Assembly: GCA_011391255.1 (NCBI GenBank)
Contig: JAABQV010000016.1
Span: forward strand, 1-59,904
Direction of reading: 5' to 3'
Source: Dechloromonas sp.
Lineage (GTDB): Bacteria; Pseudomonadota; Gammaproteobacteria; Burkholderiales; Rhodocyclaceae
Length of the DNA: 59,904 nt
Part shown: positions 37,728 to 46,691 of the stretch, piece after piece
Layout: every line of letters begins with the position of its first letter
Numbering within the stretch: position 1 is the stretch's first letter
Notes under the pieces: model-generated
What the model saw: the letters and a program-made list of their open reading frames with translations, nothing else
Told to the model about the DNA's origin: nothing
Database searches by the model: none
Position numbers and translations under genes: made by a program

Positions 37728-38471
37728 TTACTGGTAATACAAACCGCCGTTAATATTGATCGTCGCGCCGGTGGTGAAACCTGACAGGTCGTTCGACAAA
37801 TAGGCACAGGCATAGCCGATTTCTTCCGGCTTGGCCAGGCGCTTCATAGGCACGCCGTCAATGATGGATTGCAGAACTTCCGGCTTGATCGCCATGACCA
37901 TCTTGGTGGCAACATAGCCCGGGCAGATGGCATTGACAGTGACGCCCTTGGCGGCCAGCTCAGCAGCCAGCGCCTTGGTGAAACCGATGACGCCAGCCTT
38001 GGCAGCGGAGTAGTTGGTCTGACCAGCCTGGCCCTTGACGCCGTTAACTGAGGAGATATTGACGATACGACCCCAACCACGGGCAGCCATTTTGGCGGAC
38101 ACTTGTTTGGTCATGTTGAACAAGGAAGTCAGGTTGGTGGCGATAACCGCATCCCAGCCATCTTTTTCCATCTTGGCAAACATTTTGTCGCGGGTAATAC
38201 CGGCGTTGTTGATCAGAATATCGACCGGGCCAGCAGCAGCCTCGGCTTCGTTAACCATCTTTTCGCAGTCTTCCAGCGAAGAAACATCGCCGGCTACACA
38301 GACGAAATCCTTGAAGCCAGCTTCAGCCATTTCGGCCAACCAGGCATCCTTGTTGTCGAATTGCGGGTGGTAAGAGGCAACCACCTTGTGGCCAGCCTTG
38401 GCCAGTTCCTGACAGATTGCGGTTCCAAGACCACCCATAGCGCCGGTAACGAGAGCAATACGTTGCGTCAT
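37728..38471 (-). CDS. phaB: Acetoacetyl-CoA reductase
   Basis: NADPH-dependent reductase giving (R)-3-hydroxybutyryl-CoA, the monomer for PHB. A short-chain dehydrogenase with TGAMGGLG near residue 9, NNAGITRDKMFAKM, and the catalytic Ser/Tyr/Lys in NISSVNG and NYSAAKAG. The N-terminal loop (ASYHPQFDNKDAW) differs from FabG and fits PhaB. Length 247 (Cupriavidus PhaB 246). Downstream of phaC, behind a hairpin; AGGAAGG precedes its ATG, so a separate promoter at about 38480-38545 is likely. The thiolase gene phaA is not in this window. Confidence 0.95.
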   Translation of the reverse strand: MTQRIALVTGAMGGLGTAICQELAKAGHKVVASYHPQFDNKDAWLAEMAEAGFKDFVCVAGDVSSLEDCEKMVNEAEAAAGPVDILINNAGITRDKMFAKMEKDGWDAVIATNLTSLFNMTKQVSAKMAARGWGRIVNISSVNGVKGQAGQTNYSAAKAGVIGFTKALAAELAAKGVTVNAICPGYVATKMVMAIKPEVLQSIIDGVPMKRLAKPEEIGYACAYLSNDLSGFTTGATININGGLYYQ

Positions 38472-38546
38472 AGTATTTCCTTCCTGTTGTTGAATTAAAG
38501 TTGGGTTGAAGATACGACAGTCAGTACATGTGCCAACCGTCGTTGA

Positions 38547-38576
38547 TAAAAATCAGGCTTACGTTGAAATAAGCCT
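38547..38576 (-). terminator. Terminator-like hairpin after phaC
   Basis: AGGCTTA (38570-38576 on the minus strand) pairs with TAAGCCT (38555-38561), then GATTTTTA. It lies right after the phaC stop. Confidence 0.7.
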
Positions 38577-38581
38577 AAAGA

Positions 38582-40312
38582 TTAAACAGCACGCTCCTTG
38601 ACATAGCGGCCAGGTGCCGGTTCGATGGGCTGATATTGGGAATTACCTGGTTTACGTGGCGCACGCAAGGCACCGGCAAGTGGTTTGATCCAGGCCGACC
38701 AATCATTCCACCAGCTCCCCTTTTGCTCCTCTGCTGCGGTCAACCAGCTTTCTGCATCCATTTTTACGTCGTCATGCAGCCAGAAGCTGCGCTTGTTTTT
38801 GCTGGCCGGGTTGATGACGCCGGCAATATGGCCGGAAGCACCGAGGACAAAACGAACATCGCCGCTCAACAAACGCGTGCTTTGATAAGCTGATTGCCAG
38901 GGAACAATGTGATCTTCGCGCGTCGCCAGCAGATAAACCGGCATGTCAAGACGGCCAAGATCAACATGCTGACCACACATTTCAAGCTTGCCGGGAATGC
39001 GCAGGCTATTGTCGTGGTAGAGGTTACGCATGTACCAGCAGGCAAACGGCCCAGGGAGGCTGGTCGAGTCGGAGTTCCAGTAGAGAAGGTCGAAGGCTTT
39101 CGGCTTCTCGCCCTTGAGGTAATTATTGGTCACGTAATTCCAGACCAAATCGTTGGCGCGCAGCATCGAGAAGGTGCTTGACAGATCGCGGGCGGGTAGC
39201 AACCCACCTTTGCCGATCGTCGATTCGCGTGCCATCAGGCCATTTTCATCAATGAACAGGCCGATTTCTCCGGTGTCCTCGAAATCAAGCAAGGTAGTCA
39301 GCAAGGTCAGGGAAACGACAGGATCTTCTCCACGTGCTTTCAAAACGGCCAGCGCCGAGGTGAGTACCGTCCCGCCAACACAGAACCCCAAGGCATTAAC
39401 CTTCTTGACCTTGCAGATTTCCTGAACCTTGTGCAGGGCAGTGATTGGCCCGTCTTCAAGATAATCGTTCCAGGTCAGATGCCCATGCTCTTCTTTTGGA
39501 TTGCGCCAGGAAACCAGAAAAACAGTATTGCCCTGCTCAATCATGAAGCGGATCAGTGAATTGTCCGGCTGCAAATCCATTATGTAGAACTTGTTGATAC
39601 AAGGTGGCACAACCAGTAGCGGCACCGAACCCACTTTCGGGGTCAGGGGCTGATATTGGATCAGCTGCATCATCTCATTCTCAAAAACAACAGCACCTTC
39701 GGTGGTCGCGATATTCTGACCGACTTCGAAAACCGACTCATCGGTCATCGAAATGCGCCCCTTCTCAAAATCCTGGATCAGGTTATTGAGGCCATCGGTA
39801 ATGCTCTGCCCCTCAGTTTCGAGTGCGCGCTTGATAAATTCCGGATTGGTTGCCGCGAAATTGGTCGGCGCCATCGCATCGGAGACCTGACGGGCGAGAA
39901 AACGCATGCGGTTCCTGCCCTTTTCATCTTCGGCTGGCACTATTTCAACCAGTTGCTTGATGAACCGGGTGTTAAGCAGGTAAGCCTGATGCATATAGTC
40001 ATAAACCGGGCTTTCGCGCCACTCAGGCGCCGAGAAACGACGATCACCGGGTTCCGGAGCTATCTTGAAGGATGCCTCCTGGCCTTGCTGCCGGGTCAAA
40101 ACCGACTGCCAAAGACGCATCTGCTGATCCGTGAAATCCTGCTGAATCTTGCTCAGAACTTGCGGGTCAATTGTCGGCGGCGTTTTGGCATGGGCATTTC
40201 CAGCCTTGCCCAGGAAGTCCATCCATTGCTGAAGCATGTTTTGTCCGGATTGCATAAAGGGGGCACCGCTACCAAAAAATGCGTCGCTATTATTGGATCC
40301 CTGCTGCGTCAT
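38582..40312 (-). CDS. phaC: Class I poly(R)-hydroxyalkanoic acid synthase
   Basis: Polymerises hydroxyacyl-CoA into storage granules. The lipase-like box GFCVGG carries the nucleophile C311; the partners are D467 (TREDHIVPW) and H495 (GASGHIAG). The N-terminal half has the class I region PLLVVPPCINKFYIMDLQP. Length 576 matches class I (Cupriavidus 589); no phaE is present. It heads phaC-phaB-phaR, each separated by a hairpin, so stoichiometry may be set gene by gene. Confidence 0.97.
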   Translation of the reverse strand: MTQQGSNNSDAFFGSGAPFMQSGQNMLQQWMDFLGKAGNAHAKTPPTIDPQVLSKIQQDFTDQQMRLWQSVLTRQQGQEASFKIAPEPGDRRFSAPEWRESPVYDYMHQAYLLNTRFIKQLVEIVPAEDEKGRNRMRFLARQVSDAMAPTNFAATNPEFIKRALETEGQSITDGLNNLIQDFEKGRISMTDESVFEVGQNIATTEGAVVFENEMMQLIQYQPLTPKVGSVPLLVVPPCINKFYIMDLQPDNSLIRFMIEQGNTVFLVSWRNPKEEHGHLTWNDYLEDGPITALHKVQEICKVKKVNALGFCVGGTVLTSALAVLKARGEDPVVSLTLLTTLLDFEDTGEIGLFIDENGLMARESTIGKGGLLPARDLSSTFSMLRANDLVWNYVTNNYLKGEKPKAFDLLYWNSDSTSLPGPFACWYMRNLYHDNSLRIPGKLEMCGQHVDLGRLDMPVYLLATREDHIVPWQSAYQSTRLLSGDVRFVLGASGHIAGVINPASKNKRSFWLHDDVKMDAESWLTAAEEQKGSWWNDWSAWIKPLAGALRAPRKPGNSQYQPIEPAPGRYVKERAV

Positions 40313-40402
40313 AGACTTCTCGCTTGTAAGTTTCGGCTGGAACTAGGAGATTCTCCATACCCGTCCGAACACTGTCAATGGATTTGCATGCATAATTATC
40401 GC

Positions 40403-40633
40403 ATGTACATCGTAGCTATCGGCTGGCTCTGGGTTGCCCTGATGATGGCAATCACTGCTCCCAACATACTGAGCGGCGCTTCCACCCTGCTTTTTATTGG
40501 GATATTGCCTTGCGGCCTGATTCTCTATTTGAGCGGAGCAAAAATGCGCCGGCAGCGTAAAGCGTTCCGCGAATCACTCGCCAGCCAGCGCGCGGGCAAT
40601 GACAATCGTGGCGATTCCAAGGCCGATCAATAA
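40403..40633 (+). CDS. Small inner-membrane protein
   Basis: A 76-residue protein with two hydrophobic helices (about 3-20 and 27-47) and a basic tail (KMRRQRKAFRESLASQ), so it probably sits in the inner membrane with its tail in the cytoplasm. I recognise the MYIVAIGWLWVALMMAIT type as a small betaproteobacterial protein of unknown role. The frame is open far upstream, antisense to phaC, but that part is not real. The start is uncertain: ATG 40388 is also possible and no ribosome site is clear. An AT-rich GCATAATTAT sits just upstream. Its last 60 bases overlap the opposed ZIP gene. Confidence 0.65.
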   Translation: MYIVAIGWLWVALMMAITAPNILSGASTLLFIGILPCGLILYLSGAKMRRQRKAFRESLASQRAGNDNRGDSKADQ

Positions 40634-41341
40634 CACCTGTTGAATGGTAGCGCGCATTTCAGTACGTTTGTGCAAGCCGGGAATCAGGTCGGCAACCGCC
40701 ACGTAGATCATGCTGGCCGCTGCCAGCGCCAGAAAAAATGGAATCACTTCGGTCAGGTCTGACAGTGCGAAATACGCCAGCAGCGCCCCGACCAAGGTCG
40801 CCAGACTGGATAGCAGGTTAAAGACCAGCGCGCGCCTTTTGCTGTAGCCTGAATGCAGCAAAATCAAGAAATCGCCGACTTCCTGCGGGATTTCATGGGC
40901 AATAATGGCCAATGCAGTGACGATACCCAGTTCGGTGCTCTGCAAGAAGGCAGCGGCGATCAGGATGCCATCGACAAAATTGTGAAAAGTATCGCCGATC
41001 AGTATCAGCAAGCCCGAACGACCGTGATCATGGGTTGGCGCCTGAGCATCGTGCGCCTCGCAGTGGTCATGGTGACAGTGACGCCAGAGCACCAGTTTTT
41101 CGAGAATGAAAAAAGCCAGAATGCCGAACAGGATGGTCGCCGCCATCTGATGCGGATCGCCATGCTCCAGCGCGTGCGGAATAATCTCAAGGAAAGCCGC
41201 CCCAAGCAGCGCCCCGATGGCGTAGGAAATCAGCAGGTTGATCCGCTGGACGCCCATATTCAGGCTGAGCGCGGCGGCGGCCGAAACACTCAAGATGCCA
41301 CCGGCCAGTGAAACGGCAATAATCCAGGAAAGGGTGGTCAA
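40574..41341 (-). CDS. ZIP family metal transporter
   Basis: Inner-membrane divalent-metal (Zn/Fe) importer of 255 residues with about eight transmembrane helices. The cytoplasmic loop between helices 3 and 4 is histidine-rich (WRHCHHDHCEAHDAQ). The metal-path motifs DTFHNFVDGILIAAAF and ALAIIAHEIPQEVGDF in helices 4 and 5 are complete. Which metal cannot be told. It lies 44 bases downstream of pgeF on the same strand and overlaps the small membrane protein gene tail to tail. Confidence 0.93.
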   Translation of the reverse strand: MTTLSWIIAVSLAGGILSVSAAAALSLNMGVQRINLLISYAIGALLGAAFLEIIPHALEHGDPHQMAATILFGILAFFILEKLVLWRHCHHDHCEAHDAQAPTHDHGRSGLLILIGDTFHNFVDGILIAAAFLQSTELGIVTALAIIAHEIPQEVGDFLILLHSGYSKRRALVFNLLSSLATLVGALLAYFALSDLTEVIPFFLALAAASMIYVAVADLIPGLHKRTEMRATIQQVLLIGLGIATIVIARALAGE

Positions 41342-41385
41342 GGTGTTCTCAAAACAGCGAAAGGCAGTAATTATACGCCTGAGAC

Positions 41386-42114
41386 TCAGTCAGCCAGCCA
41401 GATAAGACTGGCCATGCGACCGGTGACCCCATCGCGGCGATAGGAAAAATAGCGGTCCTGCTCGCTGACCGTACAGGCATCGCCACCGCTGATATCGAAT
41501 ACCCCCAGACGATTGAGACGCTGACGCGCCAACTGGTAAATGTCCGCCAGCCATTTACCCTGGTCATGTTCGACAAAAGCGCTTGCCGCTTCCGCTGACT
41601 TGCTCACAAATGCCTGCCGGACTTCGTCGCCGACCTCGAAACAGCCTGGCCCGATTGCCGGCCCCAGCCAGGCGATCAGCGTTGCCGGCGGAACCCCCAT
41701 CCGGACTACCGTCTGCTCAATAACGCCAGCGAGCAAGCCGCGCCATCCGGCGTGCGCCGCTGCCACAGCACTACCCGTCTGATCACAGAGAAGCACCGGC
41801 AAGCAATCGGCCGTCATCACCGCGCAAACATAGCCCGCAGCTCGCGCAAACGAGGCGTCTGCCGTTACAAAATTCGGGCTGTTTTCAGCGTCGACCGCAA
41901 CAATGCCATGCACCTGCTTTAACCAGAGCGGCTCGCGCGGTAATTGGCAGCGCAAAGAATCACGATTGGCTGCCACACACGCTGCTGCATCACCGACATG
42001 ATCACCCAGGTTAAAACTGCCCCAGGGTGCCTGACTGAAACCATTGCCGCGCAGGGTTTGCAATGCCCGCACGTTCGGCGGTGCCGGCCAGGCGGGAAGC
42101 AGCGTGTTAGCCAT
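41386..42114 (-). CDS. pgeF: Peptidoglycan editing factor / purine nucleoside phosphorylase PgeF (YfiH)
   Basis: Multicopper-oxidase-like YfiH fold of 242 residues. Zinc ligands lie in KQVHG, TADCLPVLL and AHAGWRGLLAGV. E. coli PgeF removes mis-joined L-Ser from peptidoglycan precursors and relatives phosphorolyse purine nucleosides, so the family has been given both roles. The ATG at 42114 overlaps the rluD stop by eight bases, so the two are coupled, as in many proteobacteria. Confidence 0.9.
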   Translation of the reverse strand: MANTLLPAWPAPPNVRALQTLRGNGFSQAPWGSFNLGDHVGDAAACVAANRDSLRCQLPREPLWLKQVHGIVAVDAENSPNFVTADASFARAAGYVCAVMTADCLPVLLCDQTGSAVAAAHAGWRGLLAGVIEQTVVRMGVPPATLIAWLGPAIGPGCFEVGDEVRQAFVSKSAEAASAFVEHDQGKWLADIYQLARQRLNRLGVFDISGGDACTVSEQDRYFSYRRDGVTGRMASLIWLAD

Positions 42115-43063
42115 AACGCAAGGTGTCAAGCAACTCGCGCATGTCTTCAGGCATCGGAACTTCCCACTGCATTTTCAACCCGGTCAGCGGATGCACTAGA
42201 CCGAGGCGAGTGGCATGCAAAGCCTGCCGCGCAAACTCGGGCAACTTGGGATTCGGCTTGGCATAAATCTGGTCGCCGACCAGCGGATGGCCAATCGACG
42301 TCATATGGACACGAATTTGATGGGTGCGCCCGGTTTCAAGCGAGCACTCGAGAAAGGTGCAATAGGTAAATTTTTCGAGAATCCGGTACCAGGTCAGTGC
42401 CGGCTTGCCGCCACGGTTCTCAGGAACCACCGCCATCTTGATTCGCTGTACCGGGTGGCGGCCAATCGGCGAATCGACCCCGCCGTCCTTTTTCATGGTA
42501 CCGGCAACCAGCGCCAAATACTGCCGCCTGACGGTGCGCGCCTGCAACTGGCGAACCAGATCGGTCTGTGCCTCCAGCGTTTTGGCAACGACCAGCAGGC
42601 CGCTGGTGTCCTTGTCCAGGCGATGGACGATACCGGCACGGGGAATTTCATTATTCGCCGGCAGATGATGCAGCAAGGCATTCAACAGCGTACCGCTCCA
42701 GTTGCCACTACCCGGATGCACCACCAGTCCGCTTGGCTTGTTAATGACAAGCAAGGTTTCGTCTTCAAAAACAATATTGAGCGGGATGTTCTCCGGCTGC
42801 TCGGCCAGCACGCAGACATCTTCGGGCTCGGCAATGAGCAGTTTTTCGCCGCCCATCAGTTTGTGTTTCGGTTCGCACTCGATTTTGCTGTCAACGGTAA
42901 CCAAGCCATCCTTGACCCAGCCTTGCAGGCGGTTTCGGGAGTGCTGCGGCAGCAATTCGGCGAGAATCTGATCAAGGCGCCGTCCACCACAACTATCAGG
43001 AACGGTCAGGCGCAGCGGCTCAGTTCGGCTATAATCTTCGGAGTTTTCAATAGGATCGTTCAT
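42107..43063 (-). CDS. rluD: 23S rRNA pseudouridine synthase RluD
   Basis: Modifies uridines 1911, 1915 and 1917 in helix 69 of 23S rRNA (E. coli numbering). S4 domain at about 20-85 (RLDQILAELLPQHSRNRLQGWVKDGLV), catalytic aspartate in HRLDKDTSGLLVVAK, and TGRTHQIRVHM. Length 318 fits. Its start codon overlaps the bamD start on the other strand (CATG), so both promoters must lie inside the opposite gene. rluD-pgeF form an operon. Confidence 0.95.
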   Translation of the reverse strand: MNDPIENSEDYSRTEPLRLTVPDSCGGRRLDQILAELLPQHSRNRLQGWVKDGLVTVDSKIECEPKHKLMGGEKLLIAEPEDVCVLAEQPENIPLNIVFEDETLLVINKPSGLVVHPGSGNWSGTLLNALLHHLPANNEIPRAGIVHRLDKDTSGLLVVAKTLEAQTDLVRQLQARTVRRQYLALVAGTMKKDGGVDSPIGRHPVQRIKMAVVPENRGGKPALTWYRILEKFTYCTFLECSLETGRTHQIRVHMTSIGHPLVGDQIYAKPNPKLPEFARQALHATRLGLVHPLTGLKMQWEVPMPEDMRELLDTLRYG

Positions 43064-43889
43064 GATGCGAAGTTTACCCGCATTGCAGTCTTTTCAAGCC
43101 GGCTTTCGTCTTCTACTCGCGCTTTTCCTGGCCGCAACGCTTGCCGGCTGCGGTTTATTGCCTGAAGCGCAGGACGAAACAGTGGGCTGGTCGGCCAATA
43201 AGCTCTACGGCGAAGCCAAGGCTGCGCAAGCAGATGGAACGTGGGACAAGGCTGCCAAATATCTGGAAAAGCTCGAAGCTCGCTTCCCTTACGGCCGCTT
43301 TGCGCAGCAGGCGCAGCTTGAACTGGGCTATGTTTACTGGAAGGCCGGTGAAGCCGGTTCGGCGATCGCTGCCTGTGACCGTTTCATCAAACTCCACCCC
43401 AATCACCCTGCGGTTGATTACGCCTACTACCTAAAAGGCCTGGTCAGCTTCAACGAGGATCTCGGTTTCGTCGGCTACGTCAGCAACCCCGACCAATCAG
43501 AGCGTGACCCCAAGGCGGCGCGCGAGTCCTTTGACGCATTTCGCGACCTGGTCACTCGTTTTCCAAACAGCAAATACACGCCTGATGCTATCGTGCGCAT
43601 GAATTATCTGGTCAACACCATGGCCAAACAGGACGTCAACGTGGCACGCTATTACATTGGCCGTGGCGCTTACATCGCTGCCGCCAACCGTGCGCAGAAC
43701 GCGATCAGGAATTACCCGAACGCCCCTGCCACAGAAGAAGCGATGTTTATCATGATCACCGCCTATGACCGCTTGGGAATGACAGATTTGCGCGACGACA
43801 CTGATCGCATCATGCGCAAAAACTATCCTGAAAGCCGCTACTACAAAGATGGTCTGGCGCGCAAAACCACTTGGTGGAAACTCTGGTAA
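43062..43889 (+). CDS. bamD: Outer membrane assembly lipoprotein BamD
   Basis: Essential subunit of the BAM complex that inserts beta-barrel proteins. Lipobox LAGC with the lipidated cysteine at residue 30 (or 29 from the second ATG). TPR repeats follow (ARFPYGRFAQQAQLELGYVYWK; HPNHPAVDYAYYLKGL; and FPNSKYTPDAIVRM). Length 275 is slightly above E. coli (245). AGGA lies six or nine bases upstream of the two adjacent ATGs. Divergent from rluD with overlapping start codons. Confidence 0.96.
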   Translation: MMRSLPALQSFQAGFRLLLALFLAATLAGCGLLPEAQDETVGWSANKLYGEAKAAQADGTWDKAAKYLEKLEARFPYGRFAQQAQLELGYVYWKAGEAGSAIAACDRFIKLHPNHPAVDYAYYLKGLVSFNEDLGFVGYVSNPDQSERDPKAARESFDAFRDLVTRFPNSKYTPDAIVRMNYLVNTMAKQDVNVARYYIGRGAYIAAANRAQNAIRNYPNAPATEEAMFIMITAYDRLGMTDLRDDTDRIMRKNYPESRYYKDGLARKTTWWKLW

Positions 43890-43899
43890 GCAAAACTTT

Positions 43900-46269
43900 C
43901 TAGCCGGTTTTGATCGCAAGAATGGCTTGATTACGCAGGGTACGCAGCAGAGAAAGTTCTTTTTCCGGAATATCAATCCCGCCAGGATCGTCATGGTCGG
44001 CATAGATCAGCGCAATCGGATTGCCCTTGAGATTCAGCGGAAACAACACGAATGAATGTGCCGGCACTGCCTTGCGATACCAATCCGGAATCCGGGCGGC
44101 AATTTTAGGATCGTCGATATCACTAATCAGGATATCGACGCCTTTCGAGGTTGACGCGTGAAAGACATCGGGTGAAAAACTAAGCGAAAAACGGAATGCT
44201 TTTGCCAGTTCGTTGGCATCCGGCCCGAACCCGAACTTACCTTGCATGGCGCCGGCCTTGGCATCGCGGACACACAGCACCACCCGCTTAAATCCCATCG
44301 CCCGATACATGGTTTCAAGAATAATACGAAGAATGTCGTTGAGCTTGAAACCATCAACCAGCGTATTGCTGATGTCCTGAATGCCAGCGGTCAGCACCGC
44401 CTGAGCATCCACCGCATCACCGCCCCCATCGAGACTGGCGGCGGATGGAAAAGCGCCATTCCCTTCAAGCCCGGCCTCACCAGAATCTTCGGCCTCTCCG
44501 TCTACCCCTGCCCCGTCACCACCACGGGCAAACTGGCGCATTTGTTTGCCGAAGGTCGTTTGCCCGAGATTCAGATGAATCACCCGGGCGAAATCAGAAA
44601 TTTCTTCGACGGCACGCTGAACCGTTTCAAGAATCTCTTTCTGGTCAAGCTCAACTGCATCCGAAAAGCGTGCCATAAGTTTCCGCATTTCTTGATCCCG
44701 GACATCGGGAGTTACTTGTGAGATCACATTGCACAACTCATTTGACATGCTAGCCAAGATGCGCAGGCGCTCCTCCGGGGTATTGCCTTTTCTGACATGT
44801 CCCGCTGGCATTTTGTGCATCGTATTGACGATCAGCGGTGGGAAGCCCCATTGTTTGGCAATCGCGATCCCTAGCTCCTCAAAGGAAATTGCCAGAACCT
44901 GAAGTGCTGCCTGATCTTCGGTGCAGTTTTTCTGGGCGATAATGCGGCGGATCTCGTCGCTTTCTTCCGGAAAATAATATTGCGAGAGAAGACGGCCAAG
45001 GCTATGAAATAGCGAGCAAATAAATGTCTGCTCAAGATCATGCATTTGTGCGGCAGCGCAAATATCCTTGGCCAGAATGCCAGCCAGATTGGCACGCAGG
45101 AAGTCTTCCTTGAGCTGATTGGCGTTGCCCTTGTTCTGCATATGCTCGAACAGCAAAACCGTGATGGCGATATTGCGTACAGCCTCAAATCCAAGCACAA
45201 CCACCGCCCGTGATACCGTACTGATACTGCCGCCGCCAGCCGGGCGGAAATAGGCCGAATTGACGAGACGCAGCAATTTATTGGTTAGCGAAAAATCCTT
45301 GAGAATTGAGTTCGATAGCTTGTTGATACTCTCAGTTTCACTATTGGCGATCTTGTTGATGGCACTAACCGACTCGGATAGCGCCGGAAAATCAGTCTTG
45401 TGCCGCATACGCCGCAGAAGAAAATCCAGCGTCGATTGGCGCCCGTCGCCGTCCCGCTTCTGCTCCTCTTCCGGATCAAGATAATTGTCGATCGCCTCGG
45501 CGAACTTGGTAACACTCTGAAAGCGCAAGGTTGAATCACGCTCCAGCGCCTTGTATAAAACAGCGCTCAAACGCTCGTCGACCGCAAGAGTCGCCGGCAA
45601 CTTGATGTCCTCATTGGCAATTCGATGCATCACCTGAAAAACATTGTCGCCCTGAATCGCCGGATGCCCCGTCAGCATTTCAAAAAGGATCAGGCCGGCG
45701 GCAAAAATATCGGAGCGCTCGGAGACTTCCCGACTTAGCACATATTCCGGCGCCATGTAGGCGGGGGTTCCTGTGTATTCCTGCACACCACCATCGGCAT
45801 TCCCGATGCGGGTAGAAATGCCGAAATCCATAACCCGCGGCAGGCCGTTTTCATCCAGGAGAATGTTCGAGGGTTTCAGATCACGGTGGATAATGCCCTG
45901 AGCGTGAGCGCTGGCAACGGCATCAAGAATCGGGCGTAACAGCGTGGCAGCCTTAACTGGCAAGACGGCGCCACTTTCCTTGAGAAAGGCTGATAGCGTC
46001 TTACCCGGCACGTACTCAAAAACGAGGTAGAGATCGCCGCCCTCCTCGCCCGCCTCAAAGATCGGCACAATATTGGGATGGTGCAGCTTGCTGACCGAGC
46101 GAGCCTCATCGAGCAAGACTTTGTTCTTGGCAGCATCGGCTTGACTGAAATGCACCGTCTTGATCGCCACCTCACGTTGCAACTGCGGATCGAAACCAAG
46201 ATACACCACACTCTGCGCACCTCGCCCCAACTCTTTACGCACTTCAAAGCGACCAATTTTTTTGGTCAT
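43900..46269 (-). CDS. Ser/Thr protein kinase fused to HDOD and GAF domains
   Basis: A 789-residue cytoplasmic signalling protein. Residues 6-265 form an intact eukaryotic-type kinase: glycine loop LGRGAQSVVYLG, lysine 37 (VAIK), HRDLKPSN at 128-135, DFG at 148-150, APE at 173-175. Residues 292-495 are an HDOD domain (SESVSAINKIANSET, then LTNKLLRLVNSAYF and AVVVLGFEAVRNIAI). A Gly/Glu-rich linker spans 580-620. Residues about 625-785 are a GAF-like sensor. HDOD proteins act in c-di-GMP or stress signalling without known catalysis. The ATG at 46269 overlaps the stop of the DUF3293 gene (TAATG), so translation is coupled. No cognate phosphatase is visible. Confidence 0.92.
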   Translation of the reverse strand: MTKKIGRFEVRKELGRGAQSVVYLGFDPQLQREVAIKTVHFSQADAAKNKVLLDEARSVSKLHHPNIVPIFEAGEEGGDLYLVFEYVPGKTLSAFLKESGAVLPVKAATLLRPILDAVASAHAQGIIHRDLKPSNILLDENGLPRVMDFGISTRIGNADGGVQEYTGTPAYMAPEYVLSREVSERSDIFAAGLILFEMLTGHPAIQGDNVFQVMHRIANEDIKLPATLAVDERLSAVLYKALERDSTLRFQSVTKFAEAIDNYLDPEEEQKRDGDGRQSTLDFLLRRMRHKTDFPALSESVSAINKIANSETESINKLSNSILKDFSLTNKLLRLVNSAYFRPAGGGSISTVSRAVVVLGFEAVRNIAITVLLFEHMQNKGNANQLKEDFLRANLAGILAKDICAAAQMHDLEQTFICSLFHSLGRLLSQYYFPEESDEIRRIIAQKNCTEDQAALQVLAISFEELGIAIAKQWGFPPLIVNTMHKMPAGHVRKGNTPEERLRILASMSNELCNVISQVTPDVRDQEMRKLMARFSDAVELDQKEILETVQRAVEEISDFARVIHLNLGQTTFGKQMRQFARGGDGAGVDGEAEDSGEAGLEGNGAFPSAASLDGGGDAVDAQAVLTAGIQDISNTLVDGFKLNDILRIILETMYRAMGFKRVVLCVRDAKAGAMQGKFGFGPDANELAKAFRFSLSFSPDVFHASTSKGVDILISDIDDPKIAARIPDWYRKAVPAHSFVLFPLNLKGNPIALIYADHDDPGGIDIPEKELSLLRTLRNQAILAIKTG

Positions 46270-46691
46270 TATTCTTCTATCCAAATCAGGCGCGGAACAG
46301 CATCTACAACCCCATGCACAATCGCATTCTGGCCAAATTTCGCGCCTGTAGCAGTCGCTTCTGCCAATCCAATATTGGTAATCAGACAGCTTTCCTCAAC
46401 CGGCCAGTCGCCCGCATCAGCAATGTTCTCACCGGTATAGGGCTCATAGCCTGCCATGATCAAGCCAATCTCCATCGCTGACTGACGTTCCATATTTACC
46501 TCGTCAGAGAGAATCTGAGCACCGGGGTTGTAGGCTGTCAGAATCGCAAATTGACTAACTCCCTCGCTCTCAAGCCAGGCTTTAAGCACTTCCGAAGCCT
46601 GACCAAGACGTAATTCACAGCACGCAGCAGGCAAAAATACCCGATAGGTGCTCGCGCAGTAGGCCTGCTCCAGTTCAGTCGTCTTCGCCAT
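46269..46691 (-). CDS. DUF3293 protein
   Basis: A 140-residue soluble protein matching the DUF3293 pattern: LESEGVSQFAILTAYNPGAQILSDEVNMERQ at about 40-70, then LIMAGYEPYTGENIADAGDWPVEESCLI. The family has no known function. It overlaps the end of rmuC by 17 bases and the kinase start by one (TAATG), so rmuC, this gene and the kinase are translated as a coupled set. Not a member of a known kinase substrate family, so any functional tie is inferred from order only. Confidence 0.78.
   Translation of the reverse strand: MAKTTELEQAYCASTYRVFLPAACCELRLGQASEVLKAWLESEGVSQFAILTAYNPGAQILSDEVNMERQSAMEIGLIMAGYEPYTGENIADAGDWPVEESCLITNIGLAEATATGAKFGQNAIVHGVVDAVPRLIWIEE

Noticed and set aside
39656..40402. 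A long upstream part of the frame that ends in the small membrane protein
   Set aside because: It is antisense to phaC and has no family likeness; only the final 76 residues from 40403 look real.
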